DNA of 64,000 nucleotides from Gammaproteobacteria bacterium (GTDB lineage: Bacteria; Pseudomonadota; Gammaproteobacteria; Steroidobacterales; Rariloculaceae). The notes beneath the pieces were generated by a model, which ran no database searches, was not told where the DNA came from, and was given only the letters and a program-made list of their open reading frames with translations. The stretch's first letter is position 1. Each line of letters starts with the position of its first letter. Positions 1-7,199 of this stretch are shown in pieces. The stretch is taken from NCBI GenBank assembly GCA_022825505.1, contig JAJDWR010000036.1:70034-134033 (forward strand), written 5' to 3'. A program made the position numbers and the translations under genes.

Positions 1-1
1 C

Positions 2-784
2 CTTGTCGACAGCAGGTGGTTGAAGGCTCATGGCATCGAATCCAAATCCATTCACCGATACGTTTCGCGCGGGTGGCTGGAGCGACTGATTCGAGGGGTT
101 TACCGGCGTCCCCTGCCGGAGGGCGTTGAGCCTGCTTCCGAGGTATCGTGGGAAAGCGTGCTGCTGTCGCTGCAACGAATTCTGGCGCATGACGTGCATC
201 TCGGCGGCGAGACTGCGCTCGAACTGGCGGGCTATTACCACTACCTCAAATTCGGCGGTGCGCAGCGCGTTCACTTCTATGGGGACGTACCCGCCTGGCT
301 GAAACGGCTGCCGACACAGGCCCGGATCGTGGTACATCGGCGCGCGCTGTTCGGCGATAAACCGACCGGTATCGGCGATTCGGACCAGGATGCGCAGGAA
401 TCCCGGGGGGCGGTCAATGTGTGGCGCTGGCCAATCAGGGCCTCGTCACCCGAACGCGCCATCCTGGAGGCGCTTGACGAGCTGCGAGGTGGCGCGGGCT
501 TCGACAATCTGGACAAGGTCTTCGGATCGCTGACAATGTTGCGCCCGAAGCAACTGATGGAGTTACTCACGACATGCCGCAGCGTCAAAGTACGGCGGTT
601 GTTCTTCGTATTTGCGGACAGGCACGGGCATCCATGGCGCAAGCACCTGGATGCGTCGGTGATCCACTTCGGCTCGGGACCCCGCGCGCTGGTGCGCAGA
701 GGCAAAATCCACCCGACTTACCGGATATACGTACCGAGTCATTTCGTGCCGGGGCCTGATGAAAAGGCGGCTACCGGTGGATGA
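2..784 (+). CDS. abiEi: AbiEi-family antitoxin, 5' end outside window
   Basis: Antitoxin and transcriptional autoregulator of type IV AbiE toxin-antitoxin systems. The frame is open to the left edge: codons before the TTG at 20 read LVDSRWLKAHGI, matching the family's N-terminal winged-helix, so the true start lies outside the window. Visible features are the winged-helix signature (WLKAHGIESKSIHRYVSRGW, then LERLIRGVYRRP) and the AbiEi C-terminal region (around ALELAGYYHYLKFGG, then SPERAILEALDEL). About 260 residues are visible, near full length for the family. The 3' end overlaps the start of an AbiEii-like reading frame at 759, the usual coupled arrangement, but that partner is broken within 30 codons. 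The antitoxin is therefore an orphan; it may persist as a DNA-binding regulator or be a decaying remnant. Confidence 0.85.
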   Translation, partial: LVDSRWLKAHGIESKSIHRYVSRGWLERLIRGVYRRPLPEGVEPASEVSWESVLLSLQRILAHDVHLGGETALELAGYYHYLKFGGAQRVHFYGDVPAWLKRLPTQARIVVHRRALFGDKPTGIGDSDQDAQESRGAVNVWRWPIRASSPERAILEALDELRGGAGFDNLDKVFGSLTMLRPKQLMELLTTCRSVKVRRLFFVFADRHGHPWRKHLDASVIHFGSGPRALVRRGKIHPTYRIYVPSHFVPGPDEKAATGG

Positions 785-840
785 TCGCTATGTCGATCAG
801 GTCCGGCTGCTCCTGAGCGTCTTGCCGGACATCGGATTAT
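759..840 (+). pseudogene. 5' remnant of AbiEii toxin gene
   Basis: The frame starting at ATG 759 reads MKRRLPVDDRYVDQV, then RLLLSVLPDIGLSR. This matches the opening of AbiEii nucleotidyltransferase toxins (Y-x-x-Q-V-x-L-L-L-x-x-L-P), which should continue into the FALKGGTAIN segment. Instead, similarity stops near 835-840 and the frame runs into the antisense of the amino-acid permease, whose stop codon is at 850-852. The nucleotidyltransferase core (GGTAIN motif and the catalytic aspartates) is absent, so no functional toxin can be made here. The 26-bp overlap with the antitoxin frame supports a former abiEi-abiEii operon. The exact breakpoint is uncertain by several bases. Confidence 0.7.
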
Positions 841-849
841 CGCGGCAAG

Positions 850-2208
850 CTACCCCTCATCCGCACCACGTCGAAGCCGCAGCACGAAGTAAAGCGCGGC
901 CACCCCGAGCAACAGTACGCCGGCAATCACCGGGGCGCGCCAGTCCCCGGCGCCGACGCGGGTTGCGAACATCACGACGCAGACGGCCGCGCCGAGCGCC
1001 GGCACCGCGATCGGCAGTTCGAAACCGCCCGGGGGTTCGTCGGGCCGCAGCTTCAGGACGACCAGTGCGCTGTTCACCACCAGGAACACCAACAGCAGCA
1101 GCAATACGGTCGCGGAGGCCAGTTCCGAGATGTCGCCCGACAGGATGAGAATAACGATCAGCGCGAAGATCAGCGCGATAGCGATGTGCGGCGTGCGCCG
1201 CACCGGATGAACTTTCGAGAGTACGGGCGGCAGGTGCCCGTCGCGCGCCATGCCGTAGAGCAGACGCGACGCCGTGACGTAGTTGATCAGACCGGTGTTG
1301 GCGACCGCGAACACGGTAATCACGATGAACACCCACGCCGGGAACCAGGGTGCGGCGCGCGCCACGACTTCGGCCAGCGGCGCGTTGGCCTCGGCCAACT
1401 CCTGCCAGGGCACGACCGAGACGGCGCTGATCGCCACGCTCATGTAAATGACGACGGTCAGCAGGAGCGCCATAATCAGGCCGAGCGGCAGATTGCGGCG
1501 CGGGTTCTTCAACTCCTCGGCGACGTTGAGCGAGTCCTCGAACCCGATGAAGGCGTAGAAGGTGAGCACGATTCCCTGCGCCAGGAACACGAGCGGTAGC
1601 CCTGCTTCGGTTTCAGGACCAACCGGGAACTCCAGCAGGTTCGCCGAGCCCCAGAAACGCAGGCTCACGGCGATGACCAGCAGCAACCCTCCCGCTTCCA
1701 TCAGTGTAAGGGCGACATTGGCCCACATCGATTCGCGGATTCCACGATAGGCGATCCCGCCCACGATGGCTACGTAGATGAACGCCAACGTCCCGGTGGG
1801 CAGGCCTTCGAAAACGGCCAGGGCCTGCAGGTTCTCCCCCACCACGCGGGCGCCGGCGGCGATCGAGGTCAGGCCCGAGCACGCCACGGTCAGTCCGACG
1901 ATGTGGGTCAGCAGACTGCGGCGATAGGCGCGCTGCGTGATGTAGGCCGCGCCGCCCGCTCGCGGATAACGGGAGCCAAGCGAGGCATACGACAGTCCCG
2001 TCAGTCCTGCTGCGACCAGTGAAAACGCAAAGGCCATCCAGATCGCCGACCCCATCTCGGCGGCGACTTGCCCGATCAGGCCGTAAATGCCGGCCCCCAG
2101 CATGCCCCCGGCGCCGTAGAGCGTCATCTGCCACAGGCTGATGCTGCGCCGCAGCGTCGGTTCGCCGCCGACAGATTCGTGTGACTCGCCAGTCTGTTCC
2201 ATTTTCAT
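850..2208 (-). CDS. APC-family amino acid permease
   Basis: Inner-membrane amino acid/polyamine transporter of the APC superfamily, 452 residues. After a hydrophilic N-terminus, TM1 carries the family's substrate-binding glycine motif (GAGGMLGAGIYGLIG, residues ~32-46). Further diagnostic blocks are the YPRAGGAAYI stretch after TM2, FYAFIGFEDSLNVAEE near TM6-7, and about 12 hydrophobic segments in all. The chosen start, ATG 2208, is preceded by GAGGCG; a second Met lies two codons in. The gene stands alone: the next minus-strand gene upstream starts at 3393. Its stop abuts the AbiEii breakpoint, so the permease may have been juxtaposed by the event that deleted the toxin. Substrate cannot be told from the sequence. 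Confidence 0.88.
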   Translation of the reverse strand: MKMEQTGESHESVGGEPTLRRSISLWQMTLYGAGGMLGAGIYGLIGQVAAEMGSAIWMAFAFSLVAAGLTGLSYASLGSRYPRAGGAAYITQRAYRRSLLTHIVGLTVACSGLTSIAAGARVVGENLQALAVFEGLPTGTLAFIYVAIVGGIAYRGIRESMWANVALTLMEAGGLLLVIAVSLRFWGSANLLEFPVGPETEAGLPLVFLAQGIVLTFYAFIGFEDSLNVAEELKNPRRNLPLGLIMALLLTVVIYMSVAISAVSVVPWQELAEANAPLAEVVARAAPWFPAWVFIVITVFAVANTGLINYVTASRLLYGMARDGHLPPVLSKVHPVRRTPHIAIALIFALIVILILSGDISELASATVLLLLLVFLVVNSALVVLKLRPDEPPGGFELPIAVPALGAAVCVVMFATRVGAGDWRAPVIAGVLLLGVAALYFVLRLRRGADEG

Positions 2209-2298
2209 TCGCCTCTTCTTCCGTGATTACTCGATTCCACTACCGCGCCGCGCGGCCACCCGTGACGCAGGCGCCCGCCTGCGCCTTCGACACGTCCT

Positions 2299-3393
2299 TC
2301 AATCGGTCAGGAAGTGAAACATGCCAAGGACGTTCTCGTCGACCCAGTCGAAGCCCTGCCAGTCGCTGTACTCGTCCATGGTGATGCTCTGCTGCATCTG
2401 CTCGAGTGTCTGACCGGCCGCAATTCCGGCTGCTACCTGATCCCTGAGCTTCTCAAAATACTCCCGCCAGTCCCGAACATCCTCCCAGGTGCCCACCGGC
2501 CCGTGGCCGGGCGCGACGAACTCATAGCCTCGCGCAACCGCTTCGGTTTCTCTGATGGCCGTCAACCACTCCTCGAACATCCCGTTCTCGAAGTCCATCT
2601 CTCTGTTGGGAAGGCGTCCAAACGATATGTAGTCAACCACCAGCAACACGTTATCGTCGGGAAACTCGATGAGGCTCATGTCCTTCGAGTGGTTCATGTC
2701 GCCGAGCCAGGTCAGCTTGACACGTTTTCCGCCGAGGCGGATCACGATCTCGTCGGTGTAGGTAATGTCCGGTGGCCGCACGAAGCTGACCGGTCCGCGT
2801 ACCAGCTCCGCGCCGTTGAGCACGCCGTCGCCGTTTGCGTCGAAACCCGGGAACTGGGTCTGGCTGGAGCCGTAGAATCGCTGGATATCTTCCGGCACCT
2901 CGCTTTGCTCGACGAGACCGTTGCCGTTCGCGTCCAGTGCGGCGAAAGGCGCGTATTGGCCGACGACATCGGCAAGCGTGGTTGATTCAGGCGGCATTGC
3001 CAGGTGCATCAGCATGTTGGCATGGCCGACGAAGTGCGCCGTGTCGGCGAATACATCGCCGCCCGAGGCGTGATCCCAGTGATAGTGACTGTAAACGACG
3101 TATCGGACGGGAACGCCGAAGCGCCTGTCGAACTCCTCCTTCAACCACTCCGCCATCCCGGGACCGATGGGGTCGGCAAGAACGATACCTTCGGACGTGG
3201 CCAGAAACGCGGTGCCGTGATTGTCCACTTTCGCTTGCCAGACATCGCCGTTGATGTGGCTGATGCTGAAGACCGGCACGTGATCGGGATCCGCGCGCCG
3301 CAGCTCGGGCATCTGCGCGCCGCATTGCGACACGAACATCAGTGCCGCAGTCCAGCCGGCCAGCACCTTGCTCAACCGAGCGCCATACACCAT
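2299..3393 (-). CDS. Exported metallo-beta-lactamase-fold hydrolase with inserted EF-hand pair
   Basis: 364 residues with an N-terminal signal peptide (MVYGARLSKVLAGWTAALMF...). The longest frame starts 18 codons earlier, but ATG 3393 gives the sensible signal peptide. The metal-binding motif is HYHWDH (H103, H105, D107, H108), with later ligands H235 (MNHSKD), D254 (VVDY) and the PGHGPVG histidine, so both metal sites are complete. Between the first motif and H235 lie two canonical EF-hand loops, DANGNGLVEQSE (154-165) and DANGDGVLNGAE (185-196), predicting calcium binding inside the catalytic fold. A close paralogue is at 45766-46806. The substrate is unknown. Location is probably periplasmic. 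Confidence 0.8.
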   Translation of the reverse strand: MVYGARLSKVLAGWTAALMFVSQCGAQMPELRRADPDHVPVFSISHINGDVWQAKVDNHGTAFLATSEGIVLADPIGPGMAEWLKEEFDRRFGVPVRYVVYSHYHWDHASGGDVFADTAHFVGHANMLMHLAMPPESTTLADVVGQYAPFAALDANGNGLVEQSEVPEDIQRFYGSSQTQFPGFDANGDGVLNGAELVRGPVSFVRPPDITYTDEIVIRLGGKRVKLTWLGDMNHSKDMSLIEFPDDNVLLVVDYISFGRLPNREMDFENGMFEEWLTAIRETEAVARGYEFVAPGHGPVGTWEDVRDWREYFEKLRDQVAAGIAAGQTLEQMQQSITMDEYSDWQGFDWVDENVLGMFHFLTD

Positions 3394-3737
3394 CTCGAAC
3401 ACACCGCGTCGCCGTCTCGATCGCCGGACTCCCGCCTCACAGAGCATGTGATCTATGCACCCTGGCGACTATCAAGAACGATTCTGCCAGCTTACACGTC
3501 GAGCGCGGCGCCGACCATGCGCATGAGGTCCGGTCCGACGCCGTCGGCATTGGCAGGGGAGGCCGAGCGCAGTCCGTCTCTGATAGTCGACTGACAACGA
3601 AAAGACCATTTTCTGACGTGAATTTTATCCACGCCTCGAAGTTGCAGCGTAGTCTGCATTTCGGCATGATTCGAGTGACGTTATATCATTACTCAATTCA
3701 ATTAAATTATCCCGTTATAGTGCAGAAGTACGGCTAC
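3394..3737. other. 344-bp intergenic region with AT-rich promoter zone
   Basis: No credible gene. The left part is GC-rich and includes a 9-bp inverted repeat (CGACTATCA at 3466-3474, TGATAGTCG at 3581-3589). From about 3595 to 3720 the composition becomes clearly AT-rich compared with the rest of the window, as expected for a promoter serving the plus-strand unit that begins at 3738. It contains a Zur-like palindrome (3680-3692), a second GTTATA half-site (3714-3719) and a -10-like TATAGT (3716-3721). Promoter elements for the minus-strand gene at 2299-3393 were not identified. Confidence 0.6.
3680..3692. promoter_or_regulatory. Zur-like operator upstream of orphan CobW-domain gene
   Basis: GTTATATCATTAC matches the imperfect palindrome GTTATA-N-TATAAC at 10 of 12 positions, which resembles gammaproteobacterial Zur boxes. 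A second GTTATA half-site follows at 3714-3719, overlapping a -10-like TATAGT. COG0523/CobW proteins are often repressed by Zur under zinc sufficiency, so position and family agree. AT-richness alone could create such a match; binding is unproven. Confidence 0.4.
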
Positions 3738-4265
3738 ATGGCGAGTCTCGATTTTCCGCGCGTGCCGTACCGGAGCGAGAGCGGAATGGCAGACGCTGCG
3801 GCTTTGGCTGCGCCGGATACCGAATGGCGTCAAGCCTGCAGCGATTCGCCGGCGCGCTTCGAATTCAGGGCGCGCGCCCCTTTCCATCCGTTGCATTTCC
3901 TGTGTTTCATGTGCCAGCGATGGCCAGGCGCGGTTCGCTGGCACGGAACTTTCTGGCTTGACAACGCGCCGGATTACCGCTTCGAACTGGCCATTTTCGC
4001 CGGCTCCAGCCGGTACCGGCCGGTCGGGGTGTGGCGGGCGGCCTGCTCCGACGGTGGGTCGGCTCGGCCGGATGCGGGTACGTCGGCGGATGAACTTGCG
4101 TGGGACCGGCGGTATGGCGATCGGTTTCAGAATCTCGTGGCTTACGGCGATCCCGTCGACGAGTCGCACCTTGACAGCCAGCTACGAGCTTGCCTCGTCA
4201 CGTCAGAACCTCATTCTCCCGGCGTCCGTACGCTTGGCGACCTTACCTCCAACAGGCTTTCATAG
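3738..4265 (+). CDS. Stand-alone CobW C-terminal domain protein (COG0523 lacking its GTPase)
   Basis: 175 residues from ATG 3738; a later ATG at 3786 is also possible. From residue ~45 on, the sequence matches the CobW C-terminal domain: FEFRARAPFHPLHF, then RWPGAVRWHGTFWL, and at the C-terminus WDRRYGDRFQNLVAYG followed by LRACLVTS. Normal COG0523 metallochaperones are 320-400 residues, with an N-terminal P-loop GTPase and a CxCC metal motif. None of that is present here, and the upstream DNA encodes another gene on the other strand, so the GTPase half is not merely frameshifted. A Zur-like box lies 45 bp upstream and an M24 metalloprotein gene follows after 13 bp. Possible roles are a regulator or partner of a full-length CobW elsewhere, or a remnant. 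Confidence 0.7.
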   Translation: MASLDFPRVPYRSESGMADAAALAAPDTEWRQACSDSPARFEFRARAPFHPLHFLCFMCQRWPGAVRWHGTFWLDNAPDYRFELAIFAGSSRYRPVGVWRAACSDGGSARPDAGTSADELAWDRRYGDRFQNLVAYGDPVDESHLDSQLRACLVTSEPHSPGVRTLGDLTSNRLS

Positions 4266-4278
4266 AAAAGGACTTTAG

Positions 4279-5637
4279 ATGACACTCAGCGACAGCTATG
4301 AGGGATACGGAATCCCGACCGATTTTATTCAGGAACTGCATCACACGAACCCGCGCCGTCTCTTCAGCCACGTGAATGCCGACTGGCAGTATCGTGTCGA
4401 CCATGAACGGCTCAGGCGGGAGCGCCTTGCCCGAGCGCGCGCAGAGATGGAAATCGACGATCTCGGTGCGCTGGTGGTCTTTGCCGGCGCAAACGTGCGC
4501 TATTTGACGGGATCGTACCAGGGCAACTGGAAGTACAACATCAACATTCGGTATGTGGTGCTTCCGCGCAATGGGGAGCCCTATCTGTTCGAGACGGCCG
4601 GCTCGGACATGCGAAATGCAATGATCGATCTTCCCTGGCTGGAGGGTCGCATACGCCCGGCGATGACCTGGCAGTGGGCAGAAGGCGCGGTCGGCGAAAT
4701 GGCCGACAAGATGGTGGCATCGGTCATGGAAGTCCTGAGGGAACACGGACTCACCAAGGAGAAGATTGGCGTAGACAATCTGGACTTCCCGGCCCTGCAT
4801 GCGTTCGAGAAAGCCGGCTTGCATATCGTGAACGGTTGGCCTGCCATGTCCCGGGCACGCGTCGTCAAGACCCCCGATGAGATCGAACAAATCAAGATGT
4901 CGGCCGCAATCGGGGATGCAGCCATGTGGCACATCAAGAACGAGTGGCTGGTACCGGGTGTCACGGAGCGGCAGATCGAATCGCAGGTGCACAAGTTCAT
5001 GCTCGATCGCGGCTGTGAAATCATTTACGACATCATCGTGGCATCGGGAGGGAACACCAGTCCGTATCGCCGATGGGCGACCGACAAGTTGATCCAGCAG
5101 GGCGATCTGTTGATCGTGGATATCAACGCCGTCGGTCCTGGCGGCTACTACGTGGATTTCGTGCGTACCCTCAAATGTGCGGCACGGATGACGCAACAGG
5201 AGATCGACTTGTATCGGGAGACCTACGATTCATTGTATGCCGGCATGGAGAATCTCCGGCCCGGAATGACCACGGCGGATGTGGTTGCCCAGTTTCCGGA
5301 GTATGACGATGACAAGTACGGCACCGTCACTCTTCAGCAGTTTGCGCACTCCATCGGAATCACACTGTACGAGGGGATGTGGATGAGCCGCGCGTACTCG
5401 TTGAAGTATCCGGCGGAGATCAAGGAGAACATGTATTTCGCCATCGAGACGTTTGCCGGCCATCCCGGCCTGCCCCAGACTTGCCGCCTGGAAGAGAACG
5501 TGCTCGTCACGGAAAACGGGCCGGTGATATTCACGAAGATGGAACACATGGAGGAAGCAGTCGGCAACTACCGGCCAGGTGATTTCCATCATCCCAGTCT
5601 GCTCGGCTACCCTTCGCACAAGGAACCGAACGACTAG
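4279..5637 (+). CDS. M24 metallopeptidase-fold protein (Xaa-Pro peptidase/creatinase/DddP-like)
   Basis: 452 residues, with AAAAGGA as SD before ATG 4279. The C-terminal pita-bread domain retains the M24 metal ligands: D281 and D293 (VDINAVGPGGYYVDF), H357 (FAHSIGI), E390 (AIETFAG) and E405/E406 (RLEENVLV). The N-terminal half is the creatinase/aminopeptidase-P-like domain. The 12-residue spacing between the aspartates and the GPxGY...D context resemble the DMSP lyase DddP more than classical prolidases, as I recall that family. The extra aspartate I recall in DddP two residues after the first ligand is N283 here. No signal peptide. It sits between the CobW-domain and KdsB-like genes, 13 and 22 bp away, and is probably co-transcribed. 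Substrate not determined; dipeptidase, amidinohydrolase or lyase activity are all open. Confidence 0.75.
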   Translation: MTLSDSYEGYGIPTDFIQELHHTNPRRLFSHVNADWQYRVDHERLRRERLARARAEMEIDDLGALVVFAGANVRYLTGSYQGNWKYNINIRYVVLPRNGEPYLFETAGSDMRNAMIDLPWLEGRIRPAMTWQWAEGAVGEMADKMVASVMEVLREHGLTKEKIGVDNLDFPALHAFEKAGLHIVNGWPAMSRARVVKTPDEIEQIKMSAAIGDAAMWHIKNEWLVPGVTERQIESQVHKFMLDRGCEIIYDIIVASGGNTSPYRRWATDKLIQQGDLLIVDINAVGPGGYYVDFVRTLKCAARMTQQEIDLYRETYDSLYAGMENLRPGMTTADVVAQFPEYDDDKYGTVTLQQFAHSIGITLYEGMWMSRAYSLKYPAEIKENMYFAIETFAGHPGLPQTCRLEENVLVTENGPVIFTKMEHMEEAVGNYRPGDFHHPSLLGYPSHKEPND

Positions 5638-5659
5638 CCGCGCGAAAAGGTGTTCGCGC

Positions 5660-6397
5660 GTGGAGCGCAACCCTCTGGTGGTTCTCTCTGTCGTCAATGA
5701 CGGCGTGGGTACGGTTGAGCCCGCGACCCGGGACAGGGTCGTATCGACGTGGCGCAATGCTATCGAATCGCGGGTCGGGTCTATCGTCGTCGACACGAAC
5801 GACGAGAAACTGAGGAAACAATTCGGCGGTTCCGACGCCTATTTTCTGCGCCCGGTGAGCGACCGCGACGAGATCCGCCACAACTACATGACACTTTCGG
5901 GCGCCGAGCGTTTGGCCCGTCACGTGAACAAGTTCGACCGTTTCTACAACCACGATGTCGTGATCAACGTCTACGGTCATCTCGAAGTCTACTCCGAAGA
6001 TGTGATTCGCGCGTTGATGTGGCCACTCGCCGACTACACGATCGACATCGCCGTGGTCGTGGAGAATTGGGACGATCCATCGCGGGACGACGAGACAATC
6101 GGGGTCGCCGTCGAGTGGGCCGAACGCAGACATGTTCATCATCTCGTCGGGTGTCAGGTAGGCCGACCCACCGAGTTCAGCTACGACCCACGTGCGCTTG
6201 GCGCCCTCCCCTGTCTTCGGCTGTTGCCCATCTTTGCGTACAAACGGGCATCCCTGGATCGCTTCCTGCGCTTCGGGCCCAGCTTGCGCGAACTGGAGGA
6301 AACGCTCGAGCCGCTTCGCGCGTTCGACATGGGGATGCGGGTCGGGGCCGTGCGCCTCGTGGAACGCACGAAGCAGGGGGTGCGGAAGCCCGGCTAA
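5660..6397 (+). CDS. Degenerate KdsB-like (CMP-KDO synthetase fold) protein
   Basis: 245 residues from GTG 5660, chosen because AAAGG lies about 10 bases upstream; the longer frame overlaps the M24 gene. The protein aligns by eye to 3-deoxy-manno-octulosonate cytidylyltransferase along most of its length: VVDTNDEKL (KdsB VATDDER), LSGAERLARHV (SGTDRLAEV), VVINVYGHLEVY (VVNVQGDEPLI), and the C-terminal LPIFAYKRASLDRFLRFGPS followed by LEPLRAFDMG (GIYxYRxxFL...LEQLRxL). Two essential features are missing: the N-terminal nucleotide-binding loop (PARxxSTRLPGK) and the magnesium-binding aspartate of QGDEP, replaced by YGHLE. Catalysis as CMP-KDO synthetase is therefore unlikely. It is the third gene of the CobW-domain/M24 unit, and its 3' end overlaps the convergent gene by 4 bp. 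Confidence 0.55.
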   Translation: MERNPLVVLSVVNDGVGTVEPATRDRVVSTWRNAIESRVGSIVVDTNDEKLRKQFGGSDAYFLRPVSDRDEIRHNYMTLSGAERLARHVNKFDRFYNHDVVINVYGHLEVYSEDVIRALMWPLADYTIDIAVVVENWDDPSRDDETIGVAVEWAERRHVHHLVGCQVGRPTEFSYDPRALGALPCLRLLPIFAYKRASLDRFLRFGPSLRELEETLEPLRAFDMGMRVGAVRLVERTKQGVRKPG

Positions 6398-7134
6398 CCG
6401 CGCTGGCGTTCCCGGTTGCCGGCGAACTTCCCTGTCGTCTGTATCCGCTTCCACCACACCGCGAATCCCGTGCAAAAGAGAATGGCGGGCAGGAGGCCGA
6501 GGATCACCCAGAGAACGCGAATGCCGAGTCCGCCGAATCGGCCGAAGTGCCAGTCGATAAGAAGCAACAGGATGCCCTCGCCCGGCCGCTGGAAACCCGT
6601 TGGATCGTCATCGAAGGTATTGAAGAACCACTCGAAGGGCTCGGGAAAGGCAAAATAGATGCCGGTGATCGCCCAGCCGAAGAGCAGGACGAAGCCCCAG
6701 AGTCCGGCCGCGCTGTGGAGATGCCAGAAGAACCGCCGCGTCCGGGATGGCCGTACGACGATGACGCTACGGGACCAGCGCCGCCGGCCGGGCCACCAGA
6801 TCACGGCGCCGGTCAGCACCATGACCATGAGCAGAATGGCAAAGACGCCGTTGATGTCGCGGCCAACGGACCCGGCCAGAAGGTTGTTGTGCAGATCGAC
6901 CAGCCACTCCACGATGCGCAGCGTCAGTGGGTATCCGGCGTCGAAACTACCGTCAGGCGGCAACAGCCAGCGGGTAAGTTCACGCCGAAACACGACGGCG
7001 CTCCCGGACAGGCTGATCACGAGAATGTAGAGGCCAGTCGCGATCCCCACCCAAAGGTGAATCAGGTAGAGGGCGCGGCGAAAGGGAACGTTCTGCGGCT
7101 GATCCAGCCATGTCCGCCAACGGGGAGCCATCAT
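6394..7134 (-). CDS. PepSY-associated transmembrane protein
   Basis: 246-residue inner-membrane protein of the PepSY-associated TM helix family (PiuB-like, often linked to siderophore or haem handling). Visible are an N-terminal cytoplasmic stretch, TM1 with LYLIHLWVGIATGLYILVI, a periplasmic loop, a TM pair around GVFAILLMVMVLTGAVIWWP, then FFWHLHSAAGLWGFVLLFGW and a final TM (VLWVILGLLPAILFCTGFAV) ending in VWWKR. Histidines in LYLIH, VDLHNN and FFWHLHSAAG are positioned as in family members proposed to bind haem. It is shorter than typical 350-500-residue relatives because the PepSY periplasmic repeat is reduced. ATG 7134 lies one codon before a second Met. Convergent with the KdsB-like gene. 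Confidence 0.72.
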   Translation of the reverse strand: MMAPRWRTWLDQPQNVPFRRALYLIHLWVGIATGLYILVISLSGSAVVFRRELTRWLLPPDGSFDAGYPLTLRIVEWLVDLHNNLLAGSVGRDINGVFAILLMVMVLTGAVIWWPGRRRWSRSVIVVRPSRTRRFFWHLHSAAGLWGFVLLFGWAITGIYFAFPEPFEWFFNTFDDDPTGFQRPGEGILLLLIDWHFGRFGGLGIRVLWVILGLLPAILFCTGFAVWWKRIQTTGKFAGNRERQRG

Positions 7135-7199
7135 GGGCTATTGGCCTTTGCCCTCATTCCTGAAGCCCGGGAACAGAAGAGTCGAAGTCTCTCCGTCAC

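Noticed and set aside
841..1148. Continuation of the AbiEii frame beyond 840
   Set aside because: Arg/Pro-rich antisense of the permease; no AbiEii similarity after the breakpoint.
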